Source of the DNA: Sphingomonadaceae bacterium
Lineage (GTDB): Bacteria > Pseudomonadota > Alphaproteobacteria > Sphingomonadales > Sphingomonadaceae
DNA length: 64,000 nt
Assembly (NCBI GenBank): GCA_029268145.1
Contig: JAJUHA010000001.1
Span: 124,001-188,000 of the forward strand
Reading direction: 5' to 3'
Shown: piece after piece, positions 45,989 through 56,609 of the stretch
Layout: each line of letters begins with the position of its first letter
How positions within the stretch are numbered: position 1 is the stretch's first letter
Program-made: the position numbers and the translations under genes
Notes under the pieces: model-generated
What the model saw: the letters and a program-made list of their open reading frames with translations, nothing else
Databases searched by the model: none
Told to the model about the DNA's origin: nothing

Positions 45989-47452
45989 ATGACCGGGTTC
46001 CGCCTTGCCCTTCTGGTCGCGGCCGCGCTCGTCGCGATGCCGGCCTCCGCCGAGACGCTCGCGGATGCCCTGCGGTCGGCCTACGAGACAAACCCGGAGC
46101 TGGCCGCCGCGCGCGCCGCCGTGCGCCGCGTCGACGAGAACATGCCGATCACGCGCGCCGAGATGCGTCCAAGCCTCGGCGGCTCGGTCACCTTCAGCCA
46201 GGATCTCGACGACCAGCTCAACGATTTCGGCCGGGTGACGGTAGCCGGCGTGCGGATCAACCAGAATGTCTGGCTCGGCGGGCGCGTGCAGGCGCAGCTC
46301 GATGCCGCGGATGCCCGCATCGGGGCGGCCCGGGAAATCCTCCGGTCGGTCGAGAACCGGATCATCGCCGACACGGTCGAAGCCTATGCCGAGGTGCTCG
46401 CGACCCGCGAGGAGGTGCGGCTCAACCAGAACCAGGTGAAGGTCCTGCGCGAGCAGCTTCGGGCCTCGTCCGACCGGTTCGAGGTCGGCGACGTGACGCG
46501 CACCGACGTCGCCCAGAGCCAGGCACGGCTTGCCGACGCCGAGGCCCGGCTGGTGGCCGCCGAGGGCAATGCGCAGACCGCCGAGCAGGCCTATCTCCGG
46601 CTCGTCGGGCACCCGCCCGGCGATCTCGCGCCGCTGCCCGAGCTGCCGCCGCTGCCGCCCTCGGTCGAGACCGCGCGCGAGCTTGCCCTTGCCAGCGCAC
46701 CGGTGCTGATTGCCGCCCGCTATGACGAGAAGGCCGCAGCCGACCAGGTCAGGGCGATCCGGCGCGAGCGCTGGGGCACGGCCTCGGTCAATGCCACCTT
46801 CGGCTACCAGATCCCCGCCGGCGGCCCGTTCGAGCAGTTCCGGGTCGACGGTCTCGTCGGCGGGATCAACATGAACGCGTCGATCCCGATCTACACGGCC
46901 GGCCTGCTGTCGTCGCGCACCCGCCAGGCGGAAGCGACCCAGAGCGAGGCAATCGAGACGATCGAGACGACCCGGCGGACCGTGCTCGAGCAGACGACCA
47001 ATTCCTGGATCGCGATCGAGACCGCGAAGAGCCTGATCCGCTCGGCGCAGGCCTCGATCGACGCCAACCGGCTGGCCTCCGAAGGCGTGCGGCAGGAGAA
47101 TCTCGTGGGCAGCCGCGACATCATCGAGGTGCTCAACGCCGAGCAGGAGCTGCTCAACAGCCAGGTCACACTGGTGCGGGCCCAGCGCTCGCTCTATGGC
47201 GCGACCTACCGGCTGCTGCAGGTGATCGGTCGGGCGGAAGCCGCGGTGCTCGGCGTGACCGACCGGCTCTACGACCCCACGATCAACTTCCAGCGGGTCA
47301 ACCGCAGCTGGCGCGAGTGGCGCGAGGACCCGGACCCCAGGACCGACCGGCTGCGCAACCGGCCGCCCGGCGCCGCCGAGCCGGACGCGCTCGAGGCCCC
47401 GCCCCCGTCCGTCCGCCGGATGGGCCCCCCGGCCCCGGGGCAGACGCAATGA
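45989..47452 (+). CDS. TolC family outer membrane efflux protein
   Basis: Signal peptide; ETLADALRSAYETNPELAAARA; coiled-coil barrel repeat architecture. Confidence 0.92.
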   Translation: MTGFRLALLVAAALVAMPASAETLADALRSAYETNPELAAARAAVRRVDENMPITRAEMRPSLGGSVTFSQDLDDQLNDFGRVTVAGVRINQNVWLGGRVQAQLDAADARIGAAREILRSVENRIIADTVEAYAEVLATREEVRLNQNQVKVLREQLRASSDRFEVGDVTRTDVAQSQARLADAEARLVAAEGNAQTAEQAYLRLVGHPPGDLAPLPELPPLPPSVETARELALASAPVLIAARYDEKAAADQVRAIRRERWGTASVNATFGYQIPAGGPFEQFRVDGLVGGINMNASIPIYTAGLLSSRTRQAEATQSEAIETIETTRRTVLEQTTNSWIAIETAKSLIRSAQASIDANRLASEGVRQENLVGSRDIIEVLNAEQELLNSQVTLVRAQRSLYGATYRLLQVIGRAEAAVLGVTDRLYDPTINFQRVNRSWREWREDPDPRTDRLRNRPPGAAEPDALEAPPPSVRRMGPPAPGQTQ

Positions 47453-47772
47453 GCGCAGGCGGCCGCGGCGGGATCGACCCGGGGCTCCAGGCGATCCTCG
47501 ACACGATCCGGCAGACGGTCGCCGGAGACCGGCCCGCCGACGCCGGGCCGCCCCCTGCCGTGCCGGATGACCCGGCCGCCGCCGCGCCGGCCGCGCCCCC
47601 CGCGCAGAGCCGGCCACTCCGCGCCAATCTTCCGCCATCGGACAAGTCGGTCGAGGAGTTCCTGGCCGATCTCATCCGGCCGCAGGTGGAAGCCTGGCTC
47701 GCCGCGCACCTGCCCGAAGTGGTGCAGAAGCTGGCAGCCGAGGAGATCCGCCGGCTGACGGGAGGCGCGTGA
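47449..47772 (+). CDS. DUF2497 (PopZ-related) protein
   Basis: C-terminal SVEEFLADLIRPQVEAWLAAHLPEVVQKLAAEEIRRL; Pro-rich middle. Confidence 0.82.
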   Translation: MSAGGRGGIDPGLQAILDTIRQTVAGDRPADAGPPPAVPDDPAAAAPAAPPAQSRPLRANLPPSDKSVEEFLADLIRPQVEAWLAAHLPEVVQKLAAEEIRRLTGGA

Positions 47773-48125
47773 CGGGGTTGGCCCAGCTTCCGCCCCAGCT
47801 GGTGGCCCTGGTGCTGCTGGCAGGCTCGAACATCCTCATGAACCTCGACTGGTATGGGCATCTCAGGTCCAAGTCGGCGCCAGTCCTCCTCGTCATCCTC
47901 GGCGCCTGGGGCCTCGCCTTCTTCGAATATGCGCTCCAGGTGCCTGCCAACCGGATCGGCCACCAGGTCTTCACCGCGCCGCAGCTCAAGGGCATCCAGG
48001 AGACGCTCTCGATCGCCGGCTTCTTTCTCGTCTCCACCCTGTGGCTTGGCGAGGCCATCAGCCTCCGGCAGATGGTTGGCTTCGCGCTGATGGTGGTGGC
48101 GGCCGTGCTCATCGTCGGCGACTGA
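47769..48125 (+). CDS. DMT-like membrane protein (DUF486)
   Basis: Four predicted TM segments, [28 protein letters not shown]. Confidence 0.85.
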   Translation: MTGLAQLPPQLVALVLLAGSNILMNLDWYGHLRSKSAPVLLVILGAWGLAFFEYALQVPANRIGHQVFTAPQLKGIQETLSIAGFFLVSTLWLGEAISLRQMVGFALMVVAAVLIVGD

Positions 48126-48162
48126 CTTCCGCGCTCCGCCCGCAGCCGCTAGGGCGCGCGCG

Positions 48163-50763
48163 ATGCTCGAGAAGACCTTCGAACCCGGCCCGATCGAGGC
48201 CCGCTGGTATGCCCATTGGGAACGGACCGGCGCGTTCCGCCCGGAGCGCCCCGATGCGCCGCCCTTCACCATCGTGCTGCCGCCGCCCAACGTGACCGGC
48301 ACGCTCCACATCGGCCATGCGCTCAACCAGACGCTGCAGGACATCCTCATCCGCTGGAAACGGATGCAGGGCTTCGATGCGCGCTGGGTGGTGGGCACCG
48401 ACCATGCCGGAATCGCCACCCAGATGGTGGTGGAGCGCACCATCGCCGGCCAGGGCCTGACCCGGGAGGCGATGGGGCGCGAGGCCTTCGTTGCGACCGT
48501 GTGGGACTGGAAGGCGCAGTCGGGCGGCGCCATCACCCGCCAGATGCGCCGGCTGGGCACCAGCTGCGACTGGGCCAACGAGCGCTTCACCATGGACGAG
48601 GCCTTCTCGAAGGCCGTGACCGAGGTGTTCGTCCGCCTCCACGCCGAGGGGCTGCTCTACCGCGACAAGCGGCTGGTGAACTGGGACCCGAAGTTCCGCT
48701 CCGCCATCTCCGATCTCGAGGTCGAGAACCGCGAGGTGCAGGGCCATTTCTGGCACCTGCGCTACCCGCTCGCCGACGGCTCCGGGCATCTCGTGGTGGC
48801 AACCACCCGGCCGGAGACCATGCTGGGCGACACCGCGGTCGCCGTCCACCCGGAGGATGCGCGCTATCGCCATCTCGTCGGCCGCATGGTCGCGCATCCG
48901 CTGACCGGCCGGCAGATCCCGGTCATCGCCGACTCCTGGGCCGACCCGGAGCTCGGCACCGGGGTCGTCAAGATCACGCCGGCGCACGATTTCAACGACT
49001 GGGCGGTCTATGAACGGCACCGGGAGATCGGCTGGATCAACATCCTCAATCCCGACGCCTCCCTCAACGACGAGGTGCCCGCGCCCTATCGCGGGCTCGA
49101 CCGGTTCGAGGCACGCGCACGGGTCGTCGCCGACCTGGAGGCGCTCGGCCTCCTCGAGCGGGTCGAGGACAAGCTCATCCAGGTGCCCCACGGCGACCGC
49201 TCCGGCACCGTCATCGAGCCTTACCTCACCGACCAGTGGTATGTGGATGCCGCGCGGCTTGCCGTCGAGGCCCGCAACGCGGTGGCCGACGGCCGCACCC
49301 GCTTCGTCCCCGCCAGCTGGGAGAAGACCTATTTCAACTGGCTGGACGGCATCCAGCCCTGGTGCATCTCGCGCCAGCTCTGGTGGGGCCACCGGATCCC
49401 CGCCTGGCACGCGCCCGACGGCCGCTGCTTCGTGGCGCGCAGCGCTGCCGAGGCGCAGGCGATGGCCGGGCCCGACGTCCCGCTCCGCCAGGACGAGGAT
49501 GTCCTCGACACCTGGTTCTCCTCGGCGCTCTGGCCCTTCGTGACGCTGGGCTGGCCGGAGAGGACCCCCGACCTTGCCCGCCACTATCCCGGCGACGTGC
49601 TGGTCACCGCGTTCGACATCATCTTCTTCTGGGTCGCCCGGATGATGATGCAGGGCCTGCACTTCACCGGCGAGGTGCCCTTCCGCACGGTCTACTGCCA
49701 TGGCCTGGTGCGCGACGCGAGCGGCGCCAAGATGTCGAAGTCCAAGGGCAATGCGATCGACCCGCTCGTCCTCGTCGACCGCTTTGGGGCAGACGCCGTG
49801 CGCTTCACGCTGGCAGCGCTCGAAAGCCAGGGCCGCGACGTGAAGCTCGACGAGAAGCGGGTGGAAGGCTATCGCAACTTCGCCACCAAGCTGTGGAACG
49901 CGGTGCGCTTCGCCCAGTCGCAGGGCATAGGCGCGGGCGCCGGGGCTCCTCCCTCCCCCGCCCATCCGGTCAACCGCTGGATCCTCGGCGAGGCCGCGGC
50001 GATGGTCGCCGCCGTCTCGGGCCACCTCGCGGCGTTCCGCTTCGACCAGGCCGCCGACGCGCTCTACCACTTCGCCTGGAGCCGGCTGTGCGACTGGTAT
50101 CTCGAGCTTTCGAAGCCGCTCCTCGCCAGCGAGGGCGCTGAGGCGGACGAGACGCGCGCAACCGCCGCCTTCGTGCTCGATGCCACGCTGAAGGCGCTGC
50201 ACCCCTTCATGCCCTTCCTCTCCGAGGAGCTGTGGCACGCCCAGGGGCCGCGCGCGACCGATCTCATCCTCGCCCCCTGGCCGGCCTTCGCCGCCCCGCC
50301 GTCGGACGCGGCCGACGAGATCGGCTGGCTCATCGACCTCATCTCGGCGATCCGCTCGGCCCGGACCGAGCTCAGCGTGCCGCCGGCCGCCCGGCTTCCC
50401 CTCCACGCGCCGGCCGCGCTCGAGGCGCGCCTTCTTGCCCATCTGCCCGCGCTCGAGCGGCTGGCGCGGGTGTCGGCCGTGCGCACCGACCCGGCGACGG
50501 GCGGGATCGCGCAGATCGTGGTGGCGGGCGAGACCTATGCCCTGCCGATGGGCGATGTCATCGACCTCGCTGCCGAACGGCAGCGGCTGCTGAAGGCGGC
50601 GGAGGCAGCCGAGAGGGAGGCGGCCGGCCTGGCGGGCCGCCTCGCCAACCCGGGCTTCCTCGAGCGGGCGAAGCCGGAAGCGGTGGAGAAGGCCCGCGCC
50701 GACCATGCGGCCCGGGCGGCGGAGGCACAGAGGCTGCGCGCCGCGCTCGCCCGGCTCGGCTGA
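48163..50763 (+). CDS. valS: Valyl-tRNA synthetase
   Basis: [25 protein letters not shown]-terminal coiled coil. Confidence 0.97.
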   Translation: MLEKTFEPGPIEARWYAHWERTGAFRPERPDAPPFTIVLPPPNVTGTLHIGHALNQTLQDILIRWKRMQGFDARWVVGTDHAGIATQMVVERTIAGQGLTREAMGREAFVATVWDWKAQSGGAITRQMRRLGTSCDWANERFTMDEAFSKAVTEVFVRLHAEGLLYRDKRLVNWDPKFRSAISDLEVENREVQGHFWHLRYPLADGSGHLVVATTRPETMLGDTAVAVHPEDARYRHLVGRMVAHPLTGRQIPVIADSWADPELGTGVVKITPAHDFNDWAVYERHREIGWINILNPDASLNDEVPAPYRGLDRFEARARVVADLEALGLLERVEDKLIQVPHGDRSGTVIEPYLTDQWYVDAARLAVEARNAVADGRTRFVPASWEKTYFNWLDGIQPWCISRQLWWGHRIPAWHAPDGRCFVARSAAEAQAMAGPDVPLRQDEDVLDTWFSSALWPFVTLGWPERTPDLARHYPGDVLVTAFDIIFFWVARMMMQGLHFTGEVPFRTVYCHGLVRDASGAKMSKSKGNAIDPLVLVDRFGADAVRFTLAALESQGRDVKLDEKRVEGYRNFATKLWNAVRFAQSQGIGAGAGAPPSPAHPVNRWILGEAAAMVAAVSGHLAAFRFDQAADALYHFAWSRLCDWYLELSKPLLASEGAEADETRATAAFVLDATLKALHPFMPFLSEELWHAQGPRATDLILAPWPAFAAPPSDAADEIGWLIDLISAIRSARTELSVPPAARLPLHAPAALEARLLAHLPALERLARVSAVRTDPATGGIAQIVVAGETYALPMGDVIDLAAERQRLLKAAEAAEREAAGLAGRLANPGFLERAKPEAVEKARADHAARAAEAQRLRAALARLG

Positions 50764-50764
50764 G

Positions 50765-53700
50765 CTATTCGGCCGGCGCGGGCAGCGGTTCCGCCTGCGC
50801 CGGCGGGTTGCCGCGCACGATGAGGAGATACATGACCGGCGTCACCACCCGCGACAGCAGGGTGGAGGAGACGAGCCCGCCGATGATGACCCAGGCGAGC
50901 GGCGCGTAGAGCGAGATGCCCGAGATGGCGAGCGGCAGGAGCCCGCCGATCGCCGTGACCGAGGTGAGGAGAACGGGAAGGAAGCGCACTTCGCCGGCCC
51001 GCTCCACGGCCTCGCGGAGCTCCACGCCTTCCTCGCGGAGCTGGGTGGTGAAGTCGACGAGCAGGATCGAGTTCTTGATCTCGATCCCGATGAGGGCGAC
51101 GAACCCGATGACTGCCGTGTAGGAGAGGGAGTTGCCCGTGAGGAACAGGGCGATGAGCCCGCCGAACATGCCGAGCGGGATGACGCCCGCCACCACGAGC
51201 GTCTCGCGGAAGCGGCCGAACTCGATGACGAGCACCGCGAACACGCCGAAGATGGCAAGGAGGGCAAGTCCGTAGAGGCCGCCGAAACCTTCGGCTGCAG
51301 CCTGGGCCTCGCCGCCAGGCACGATCCGGTAGCCGGGCGGAAGCTCGATCCGGCCGAGCGCCTCGGCGACGGCGGCATTCACCCGCGAGGTCAGCGCGCC
51401 GGGCTCGACATTCGCCGTGATGACCGCGCTGCGCTCCTTCTGGTAGCGGCTGATCGAGGGAGGCCCCGAGGTGAGCGTGGGCGTGGCCACTGCCGTGAGC
51501 GGCACCGCGGTTCCGTTCAGCGTCGGCACCTGGACCTCGCCGAGCACGTCGATGGCGACGAGCGCGCCCGGCACGCCGCTCGCCGCGCCGGGCACCCGGA
51601 CCACGACGTCATGGCTGTCCCCCTCCTCGTCGCGGAAGCGCCCGGCGACCTCGCCGGCCAGGGCGAGCCTGGTCACCCGGCGGGCCGCGGCCGGGGACAC
51701 GCCGAGGAGCGCAGCGCGGTCCGGGTCGAGCCCGAGGTCGAGATCCACCCGGTCGAAGCCGAAGGGGTTGCGCACGTCGCGCGTGCCCGGCGTGTCGCGG
51801 ATGGCGCGCTCCACCTCGAGCGAGAGCCGCTTGAGCACGGCGAGGTCGGGCCCGGTCACGAACCATTCGATGGGGGCGTTGATCGGCGCGCCATTCTGGA
51901 ACGGCCGGATCGAGATGCGCGCGTCGGGATAGTCCTCGAACGCCGCGCGCAGCCGCGCCACCAGCGCCGGCCCCTCCTCGGGATCCCACCGTTCGAGGGT
52001 GGCGGCCACCACGCCGATCGACGAGCGCTGCTCGACCTCGCGGACATTGTAGAAGATCTGCGGGTTGCCGCGGCCGGCGTTCAGCATCCGGTTGATGACC
52101 ACCGGCTCGGCGGCGAGCAGCCGGTCGACATGCTCGGCCGCGCGCAGCGTCTGCACCGTGTCGGCCCCTTCGGCCGCCTCGATCTCGACGATGAAATAGG
52201 GCGCATCGGCCGGCGGAAACAGGCTGGTGCCGATGACCGGGACCAGGCCGAAGGCGGCAAGGCAGAGCGTCATCGCCGCCACCAGCGTGGTGCGGGGCCA
52301 TTCGAGCGCGCGGTGGAGGATGGGCCGGTAGACGCGGTGGATCCCGGCCTGGACGGCCCGGAGCACGGCATTGCCCTCGGGGTCGGAATCCCGGGCAAGA
52401 AGCCGCGAGGCGAGGAAGGGGATGATGGTGAGCGAGACGACGAGCGAGGCGCCGACGGTTGCGATCACGGCAACCGGCAGGCCGCGCGTGAACTTGCCGG
52501 CGCCTTCGGGAAGCGCGGTGAGCGGCAGGAAGGCGAAGATGAGGACGGCGGTCGAGCCGATGACGGCCACTGCGATCTGCCGGGTGCCGGCAAGGGCCGC
52601 GGCCGCCCGGCTGTAGCCCATCCGCAGGTGCCGGGCGATGTTCTCGACGACGACGATCGAATCGTCGACGAGCAGGCCGAGCGCCACGATGAAGCCGGTG
52701 ATGACGATCTGGTTCAGCGTGTAGCCCAGCAGCGAGACGACGAGCACGCCGACGGCAAGGCTCAGGGGAATCGAAAGCATGACGATGAGCGAGGCCCGGG
52801 GCCCGAGCGGCAGCAGGGTGAGGAGGACGAGGAAGAGCGCGATCGAGAAGTCGCGGGCGAGGATGCCGAGCTTGGCGCGCACGTCCCGGCTCTGGTCGAA
52901 GGCCTGGACGAGCCTGACATCGGGCGGAAGCTGGGCGCGGTAACGTTCGGCCGCTTCGGAAAGCCCGCGCTCCACGTCGAGCACGTTCACATTGTCCTTC
53001 TGCGTCGCCGTCACCCAGATCGCCCGCTCGCCATTGAACCGGGTCACATGGGCCTGCTCGCCCGAGGCCCAGGCAACCTCGGCGACGTCGCCGACGGTGA
53101 CGGCGCTTCCGGCCTCGGCCCGCACCGGCACGGCCTCGACTTCGGCGAGCGAGCGGAAGGCCCCGCCGGCCTTCAGGTTGAACCGCTGCTCGCCCGACCG
53201 CACCGCGCCGGGCGGCAGGTCGGACCCGCCGAGCGCGAGCGCGTCGGTCACGGCGGTCACCGGGATCCCGAGCTCCCGCAGCCGGCCGAGATCGAGCGTC
53301 ACCCGCACTTCCGGCCGGGCGAGGCCCCAGACGGTTGCCGTGCGCACGCCGGACACGCGCTGGAACGCCTCGCGGACGTCCTTGGCGATCTTCTCCATCC
53401 GCCGGTCCGAGGCCGTGGCCGAGACGATGGCATACTGGGCCACCACCGCCTCGGTGGTGCGGAAGCGGCGGAACTCGAGCGAGCGGATGCCCGCCGGCAG
53501 CGTGGCGCGGATCGCGTTCACCTCGCGGACCGCCTCGTCATAGTTGCGGTCCGGGTCGCTCTCCCAGGTGAACTCGGCGGTGATGACCGCCTGGCCTTCG
53601 GTCGAGCGCGACTGGATCTCGTTCACATTGTCGAGGCCGGAGAGGACATCCTCGATCGGCTTGGTGACCGCCTGCTCCATGTCGGAGGGATCGGCGCCGG

Positions 53701-53857
53701 GCTGGATGACGACGATCGACACCACCGGCACCTTGAAATGCGGATCGACCGAGCGCGGGATGTTGAGGAAGGCCTGGATGCCCAGCGCGGCAAGCAGCGC
53801 GAAGGCCACCAGCGTGACCTGCCAGCGCTCGACCGCGAAGGTGACGAGGCGGTTCAA
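50765..53857 (-). CDS. RND-family efflux transporter permease (probable TTG start)
   Basis: AcrB-type sequence: NIPRSVDPHFKVPVVSI, GFIVALGLLVDDSIVVVENIARHL, GFVALIGIEIKNSILLVDF. Confidence 0.93.
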   Translation of the reverse strand: MNRLVTFAVERWQVTLVAFALLAALGIQAFLNIPRSVDPHFKVPVVSIVVIQPGADPSDMEQAVTKPIEDVLSGLDNVNEIQSRSTEGQAVITAEFTWESDPDRNYDEAVREVNAIRATLPAGIRSLEFRRFRTTEAVVAQYAIVSATASDRRMEKIAKDVREAFQRVSGVRTATVWGLARPEVRVTLDLGRLRELGIPVTAVTDALALGGSDLPPGAVRSGEQRFNLKAGGAFRSLAEVEAVPVRAEAGSAVTVGDVAEVAWASGEQAHVTRFNGERAIWVTATQKDNVNVLDVERGLSEAAERYRAQLPPDVRLVQAFDQSRDVRAKLGILARDFSIALFLVLLTLLPLGPRASLIVMLSIPLSLAVGVLVVSLLGYTLNQIVITGFIVALGLLVDDSIVVVENIARHLRMGYSRAAAALAGTRQIAVAVIGSTAVLIFAFLPLTALPEGAGKFTRGLPVAVIATVGASLVVSLTIIPFLASRLLARDSDPEGNAVLRAVQAGIHRVYRPILHRALEWPRTTLVAAMTLCLAAFGLVPVIGTSLFPPADAPYFIVEIEAAEGADTVQTLRAAEHVDRLLAAEPVVINRMLNAGRGNPQIFYNVREVEQRSSIGVVAATLERWDPEEGPALVARLRAAFEDYPDARISIRPFQNGAPINAPIEWFVTGPDLAVLKRLSLEVERAIRDTPGTRDVRNPFGFDRVDLDLGLDPDRAALLGVSPAAARRVTRLALAGEVAGRFRDEEGDSHDVVVRVPGAASGVPGALVAIDVLGEVQVPTLNGTAVPLTAVATPTLTSGPPSISRYQKERSAVITANVEPGALTSRVNAAVAEALGRIELPPGYRIVPGGEAQAAAEGFGGLYGLALLAIFGVFAVLVIEFGRFRETLVVAGVIPLGMFGGLIALFLTGNSLSYTAVIGFVALIGIEIKNSILLVDFTTQLREEGVELREAVERAGEVRFLPVLLTSVTAIGGLLPLAISGISLYAPLAWVIIGGLVSSTLLSRVVTPVMYLLIVRGNPPAQAEPLPAPAE

Positions 53858-54960
53858 GCCGGCCCTGCCGTCGCGATCCTGACCCGGGCGCCCTCCGTCA
53901 GCCGGTCGACCCCGGTGCGGACGATCCGATCCCCCGGCGCGAGGCCACTCTCGATGCGCACCCCGCCGGGCCCGATCTCGCCAACCCGGACGAGGGCCGA
54001 CCGGACCGTGCCGGTCGCGGGATCGAACCGCCAGACGAAGGCCTCGCCGGCGCGGGCCGCGAACAGGGCCGTCGCCGGCACGGTGAGCGGCGCACTTCTC
54101 TCTACGCCCGGCGGCCGGGCGATCTCGACCTGGCCGATGAGGCCCGAGCGGAGCGCCGGGTCGGGCGGCAGGGCAATCTCTAGCCGGAAGGTGCCGGTGC
54201 GCTCGTCGGCCCGGCCGGCGATCTCGACGATCCGCCCCGACATGGCCGGCGCGACTCCTTCGGGAAAGGTGACGGCGGCCGGCATGCCGAGCCGGAGGCC
54301 GGCGGCGTCGGTGGCGGACAGGGGCACCCGCATCACCATCCCGCGGCGGAACTCGCCGAGGACGAGCACGGGTTCGCCTGCGGCCACGGTCTGGCCGGGC
54401 TCGGCGCGCCGGGCAAGGATGATCCCGTCGGCGGGCGCCGTGATCCGGCTGTTCCGCTGGGCGAAGAGCGCCCGCTCGAGCGCGGCGGCAGCCGCGCCGG
54501 CAGCCGCCTCGGCGGCGTCGACCCTGGCCTGGGCCACCCAGCCCTGCGCGCGCAGCCTGCGCTGGCGGTCGCGCTCGGCCCGGGCCCGGGCGAGATCGGT
54601 GCGCGCGGCGGCGACATCGGCATCGATGGTCCGGGTGTCGAGCAGGGCAAGGGTCGTGCCGGCCCGCACCCGGTCTCCCTCGCGGGGGTCGAGCCGGGCG
54701 ACCACGCCGCCCGTCCAGAAGGCAAGCGGCGTCTCCTGGCGAAGGCGGACCGTGCCGGCGGCCCGGACGGCGGAACCCTCCGCCGCCCGCCCCACCTCGA
54801 CCAGCTGGACCGCCGTGGCCGCCTGCGCCTGCGCCTTCGAGGGCGGCTCGTCGCCACCCTCGCCGCAGGCAGCGAGCAGGAGAAGGCCTGCTGCCGCAAG
54901 CGGCCAGCCGCCCCACCCTGCCGCCCGCCCGTCTCCCTCCACCGCCCGTTCTCTTCGCAT
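53854..54960 (-). CDS. RND efflux periplasmic adaptor (MFP) lipoprotein
   Basis: Lipobox AAGLLLLAACGEGG; adaptor-type hairpin, lipoyl and barrel segments; overlaps the permease start. Confidence 0.9.
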   Translation of the reverse strand: MRRERAVEGDGRAAGWGGWPLAAAGLLLLAACGEGGDEPPSKAQAQAATAVQLVEVGRAAEGSAVRAAGTVRLRQETPLAFWTGGVVARLDPREGDRVRAGTTLALLDTRTIDADVAAARTDLARARAERDRQRRLRAQGWVAQARVDAAEAAAGAAAAALERALFAQRNSRITAPADGIILARRAEPGQTVAAGEPVLVLGEFRRGMVMRVPLSATDAAGLRLGMPAAVTFPEGVAPAMSGRIVEIAGRADERTGTFRLEIALPPDPALRSGLIGQVEIARPPGVERSAPLTVPATALFAARAGEAFVWRFDPATGTVRSALVRVGEIGPGGVRIESGLAPGDRIVRTGVDRLTEGARVRIATAGPA

Positions 54961-55016
54961 TGGCAACCCCAGCGACGAGGCCTCAGCCTAGCCGTGCCGG
55001 GGCGCGACTTCCAGCA

Positions 55017-55039
55017 CAAACTGAGTCAGCCTCAGTTTG
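55017..55039. promoter_or_regulatory. Perfect inverted repeat CAAACTGAG-TCAGC-CTCAGTTTG, candidate repressor operator
   Basis: 9-bp perfect arms, 5-bp spacer, about 57 bp upstream of the MFP start. Confidence 0.55.
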
Positions 55040-55060
55040 GTGGGGGAAATCGCAGGGTTC

Positions 55061-55441
55061 TCACTCGGCGATGGTGAGCGCCTCGATCTCGACGGAAAGC
55101 GTCATGGTTCCGTCCGGCAGGATCTCGCCGGCCTTCTCGCCGATGGCCACTTCCGCGAGGAAATGGCCGGCGAGCGGGAAGTCGCCGGCGACGAGCAGGG
55201 CCTCGAGCCGGTCCCACGCGGCCTCGACCGCGTGCATGGGCCCGAAGAGGCGCAGCGAGAGGCTGTGGGTCATGCCGGCGAAGGTGAGGCTTGCCCAGGG
55301 CTGGCAGTCGAACCCGCGGATGGCGAGGAAGGGCTGGCCGCCTTCCCGGTCCTCCCAGGAGTCGAACCAGCGGTCATGGCCGATGGCCTCGCGGATGGCG
55401 GCGATGAGCGCGCGCTGCGGCGCCGACGAGACCCCCCTCAC
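55061..55441 (-). CDS. Hypothetical protein (possible resemblance to DUF3168-type tail-completion proteins, weak)
   Basis: GTG start overlapping the upstream stop (GTGA); coherent alpha/beta composition. Confidence 0.6.
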   Translation of the reverse strand: MRGVSSAPQRALIAAIREAIGHDRWFDSWEDREGGQPFLAIRGFDCQPWASLTFAGMTHSLSLRLFGPMHAVEAAWDRLEALLVAGDFPLAGHFLAEVAIGEKAGEILPDGTMTLSVEIEALTIAE

Positions 55442-55701
55442 CGTGCCGACTCCCCGGCCGTCCGCCGCCGCGCCGGCCGACCTGGCCCGCGCCCGGCCGG
55501 CGCAGCCCCACCTGCCGCGCGGTGCGCGGCCAGCACGGCGGCCACATGGGCCCGCAGCCGGCTTTCCATGCGCCAGCCGGGCTGGCGGCCCCGCCGCAGG
55601 TCATGGACGATGCGCGGGTCCGAGACGGCATCGCGTCCGAACCGGGAAGGAGGCAGGCGGGTGACCTTGAGGCACGCTTCGATCTGACTCAGCAACGACA
55701 T
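55438..55701 (-). CDS. Small HTH-like hypothetical protein
   Basis: MSLLSQIEACLKVTRLPPSRFGRDAVSDPRIVHDLRRGRQPG resembles small HTH-like proteins common in sphingomonads; divergent from the S24 gene. Confidence 0.7.
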   Translation of the reverse strand: MSLLSQIEACLKVTRLPPSRFGRDAVSDPRIVHDLRRGRQPGWRMESRLRAHVAAVLAAHRAAGGAAPAGRGPGRPARRRTAGESAR

Positions 55702-55876
55702 GGTTCGGCAACTCCATCAGTCGACCCCATGCCGTTCCGGGGTGGCCCATGCGACCTTGGCCCTCCGCGTCACCCCGAATCGATAGGCAGAATCTGATAG
55801 GCGATTTCCTACTAGTCTAGGGGGAAAATGATGTTAGACGCTGGGACCTGCGGATCAGGAGAGGAGGTCCCGGCGG

Positions 55877-56596
55877 GTGACGGGAGACGAGGTTCGCCGT
55901 CGGCTGGACGAGCTGATCCGTGCGCGCGGAACCGATTATCTGGCCGTCTCGAAGCTGCTCGGGCGCAATCCGGCCTACATCCAGCAGTTCATCAAGCGGG
56001 GCGTGCCACGCCAGCTGGGGGAGCGGGACCGGCGGCTGCTGGCCGCGCATTTCGGCGTGGACGAAGCCGAACTGGGCGGACCGGCGATGCCCTATCCGGC
56101 CGAGCCGGGCCGCGACACCCAGAGCCGAAGGGTGCTGCTTTCGGCACCCGCCGAGGCAAGGCCGGCAGGACTTCCCGGCGAGGCAACGGCGCTCAAGGAC
56201 TATGTGCTGATCCCCTATCTTTCGGCACGCCGCAGCGCAGCGCCTGCACCACGCCAGGATGCCCTGGCGTTCGAGACCGGCTTTGCGCGCCAGATCGGGT
56301 CGGGCCGGCTGGGCGCGCTTTCGGCGCTGCTCGTCGAGGGCGACTCGATGAGCCCCAGCCTGCTGCCCGGGGACCAGATCCTGGTCGACCTCGACGATTG
56401 CGCGCCGCTGCGCGACGGGCTCTACACCTTCGAGATGGACGGCGGGTTCAGCATCCGCAGGGTGAGCGTGCATCCGGTGACGGGCCGGCCATCGCTCCTG
56501 CCCGACAATCCGGCCTATGCCTCCTTCCCCGACTGCGACCCGGCCGCGCTCAAGGTGCTGGGGCGCGTGGTCTGGATCGGCCGCAAGCTGCCCTGA
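55877..56596 (+). CDS. S24-peptidase-like repressor with N-terminal HTH (GTG start)
   Basis: HTH-like LAVSKLLGRNPAYIQQFIKRGVPRQL; LLVEGDSMSPSLLPGDQILVD S24 motif. Confidence 0.85.
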   Translation: MTGDEVRRRLDELIRARGTDYLAVSKLLGRNPAYIQQFIKRGVPRQLGERDRRLLAAHFGVDEAELGGPAMPYPAEPGRDTQSRRVLLSAPAEARPAGLPGEATALKDYVLIPYLSARRSAAPAPRQDALAFETGFARQIGSGRLGALSALLVEGDSMSPSLLPGDQILVDLDDCAPLRDGLYTFEMDGGFSIRRVSVHPVTGRPSLLPDNPAYASFPDCDPAALKVLGRVVWIGRKLP

Positions 56597-56609
56597 ACCA
56601 GGGCCTGCC

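Noticed and set aside
48109-50706. 865-aa minus-strand ORF opposite valS
   Set aside because: Antisense shadow of valS; composition typical of high-GC spurious ORFs.
50705-54991. 1428-aa plus-strand ORF opposite the RND efflux genes
   Set aside because: High-GC antisense open frame with low-complexity Arg/Gly/Asp/His-rich translation; the minus strand encodes clear RND permease and adaptor motifs.
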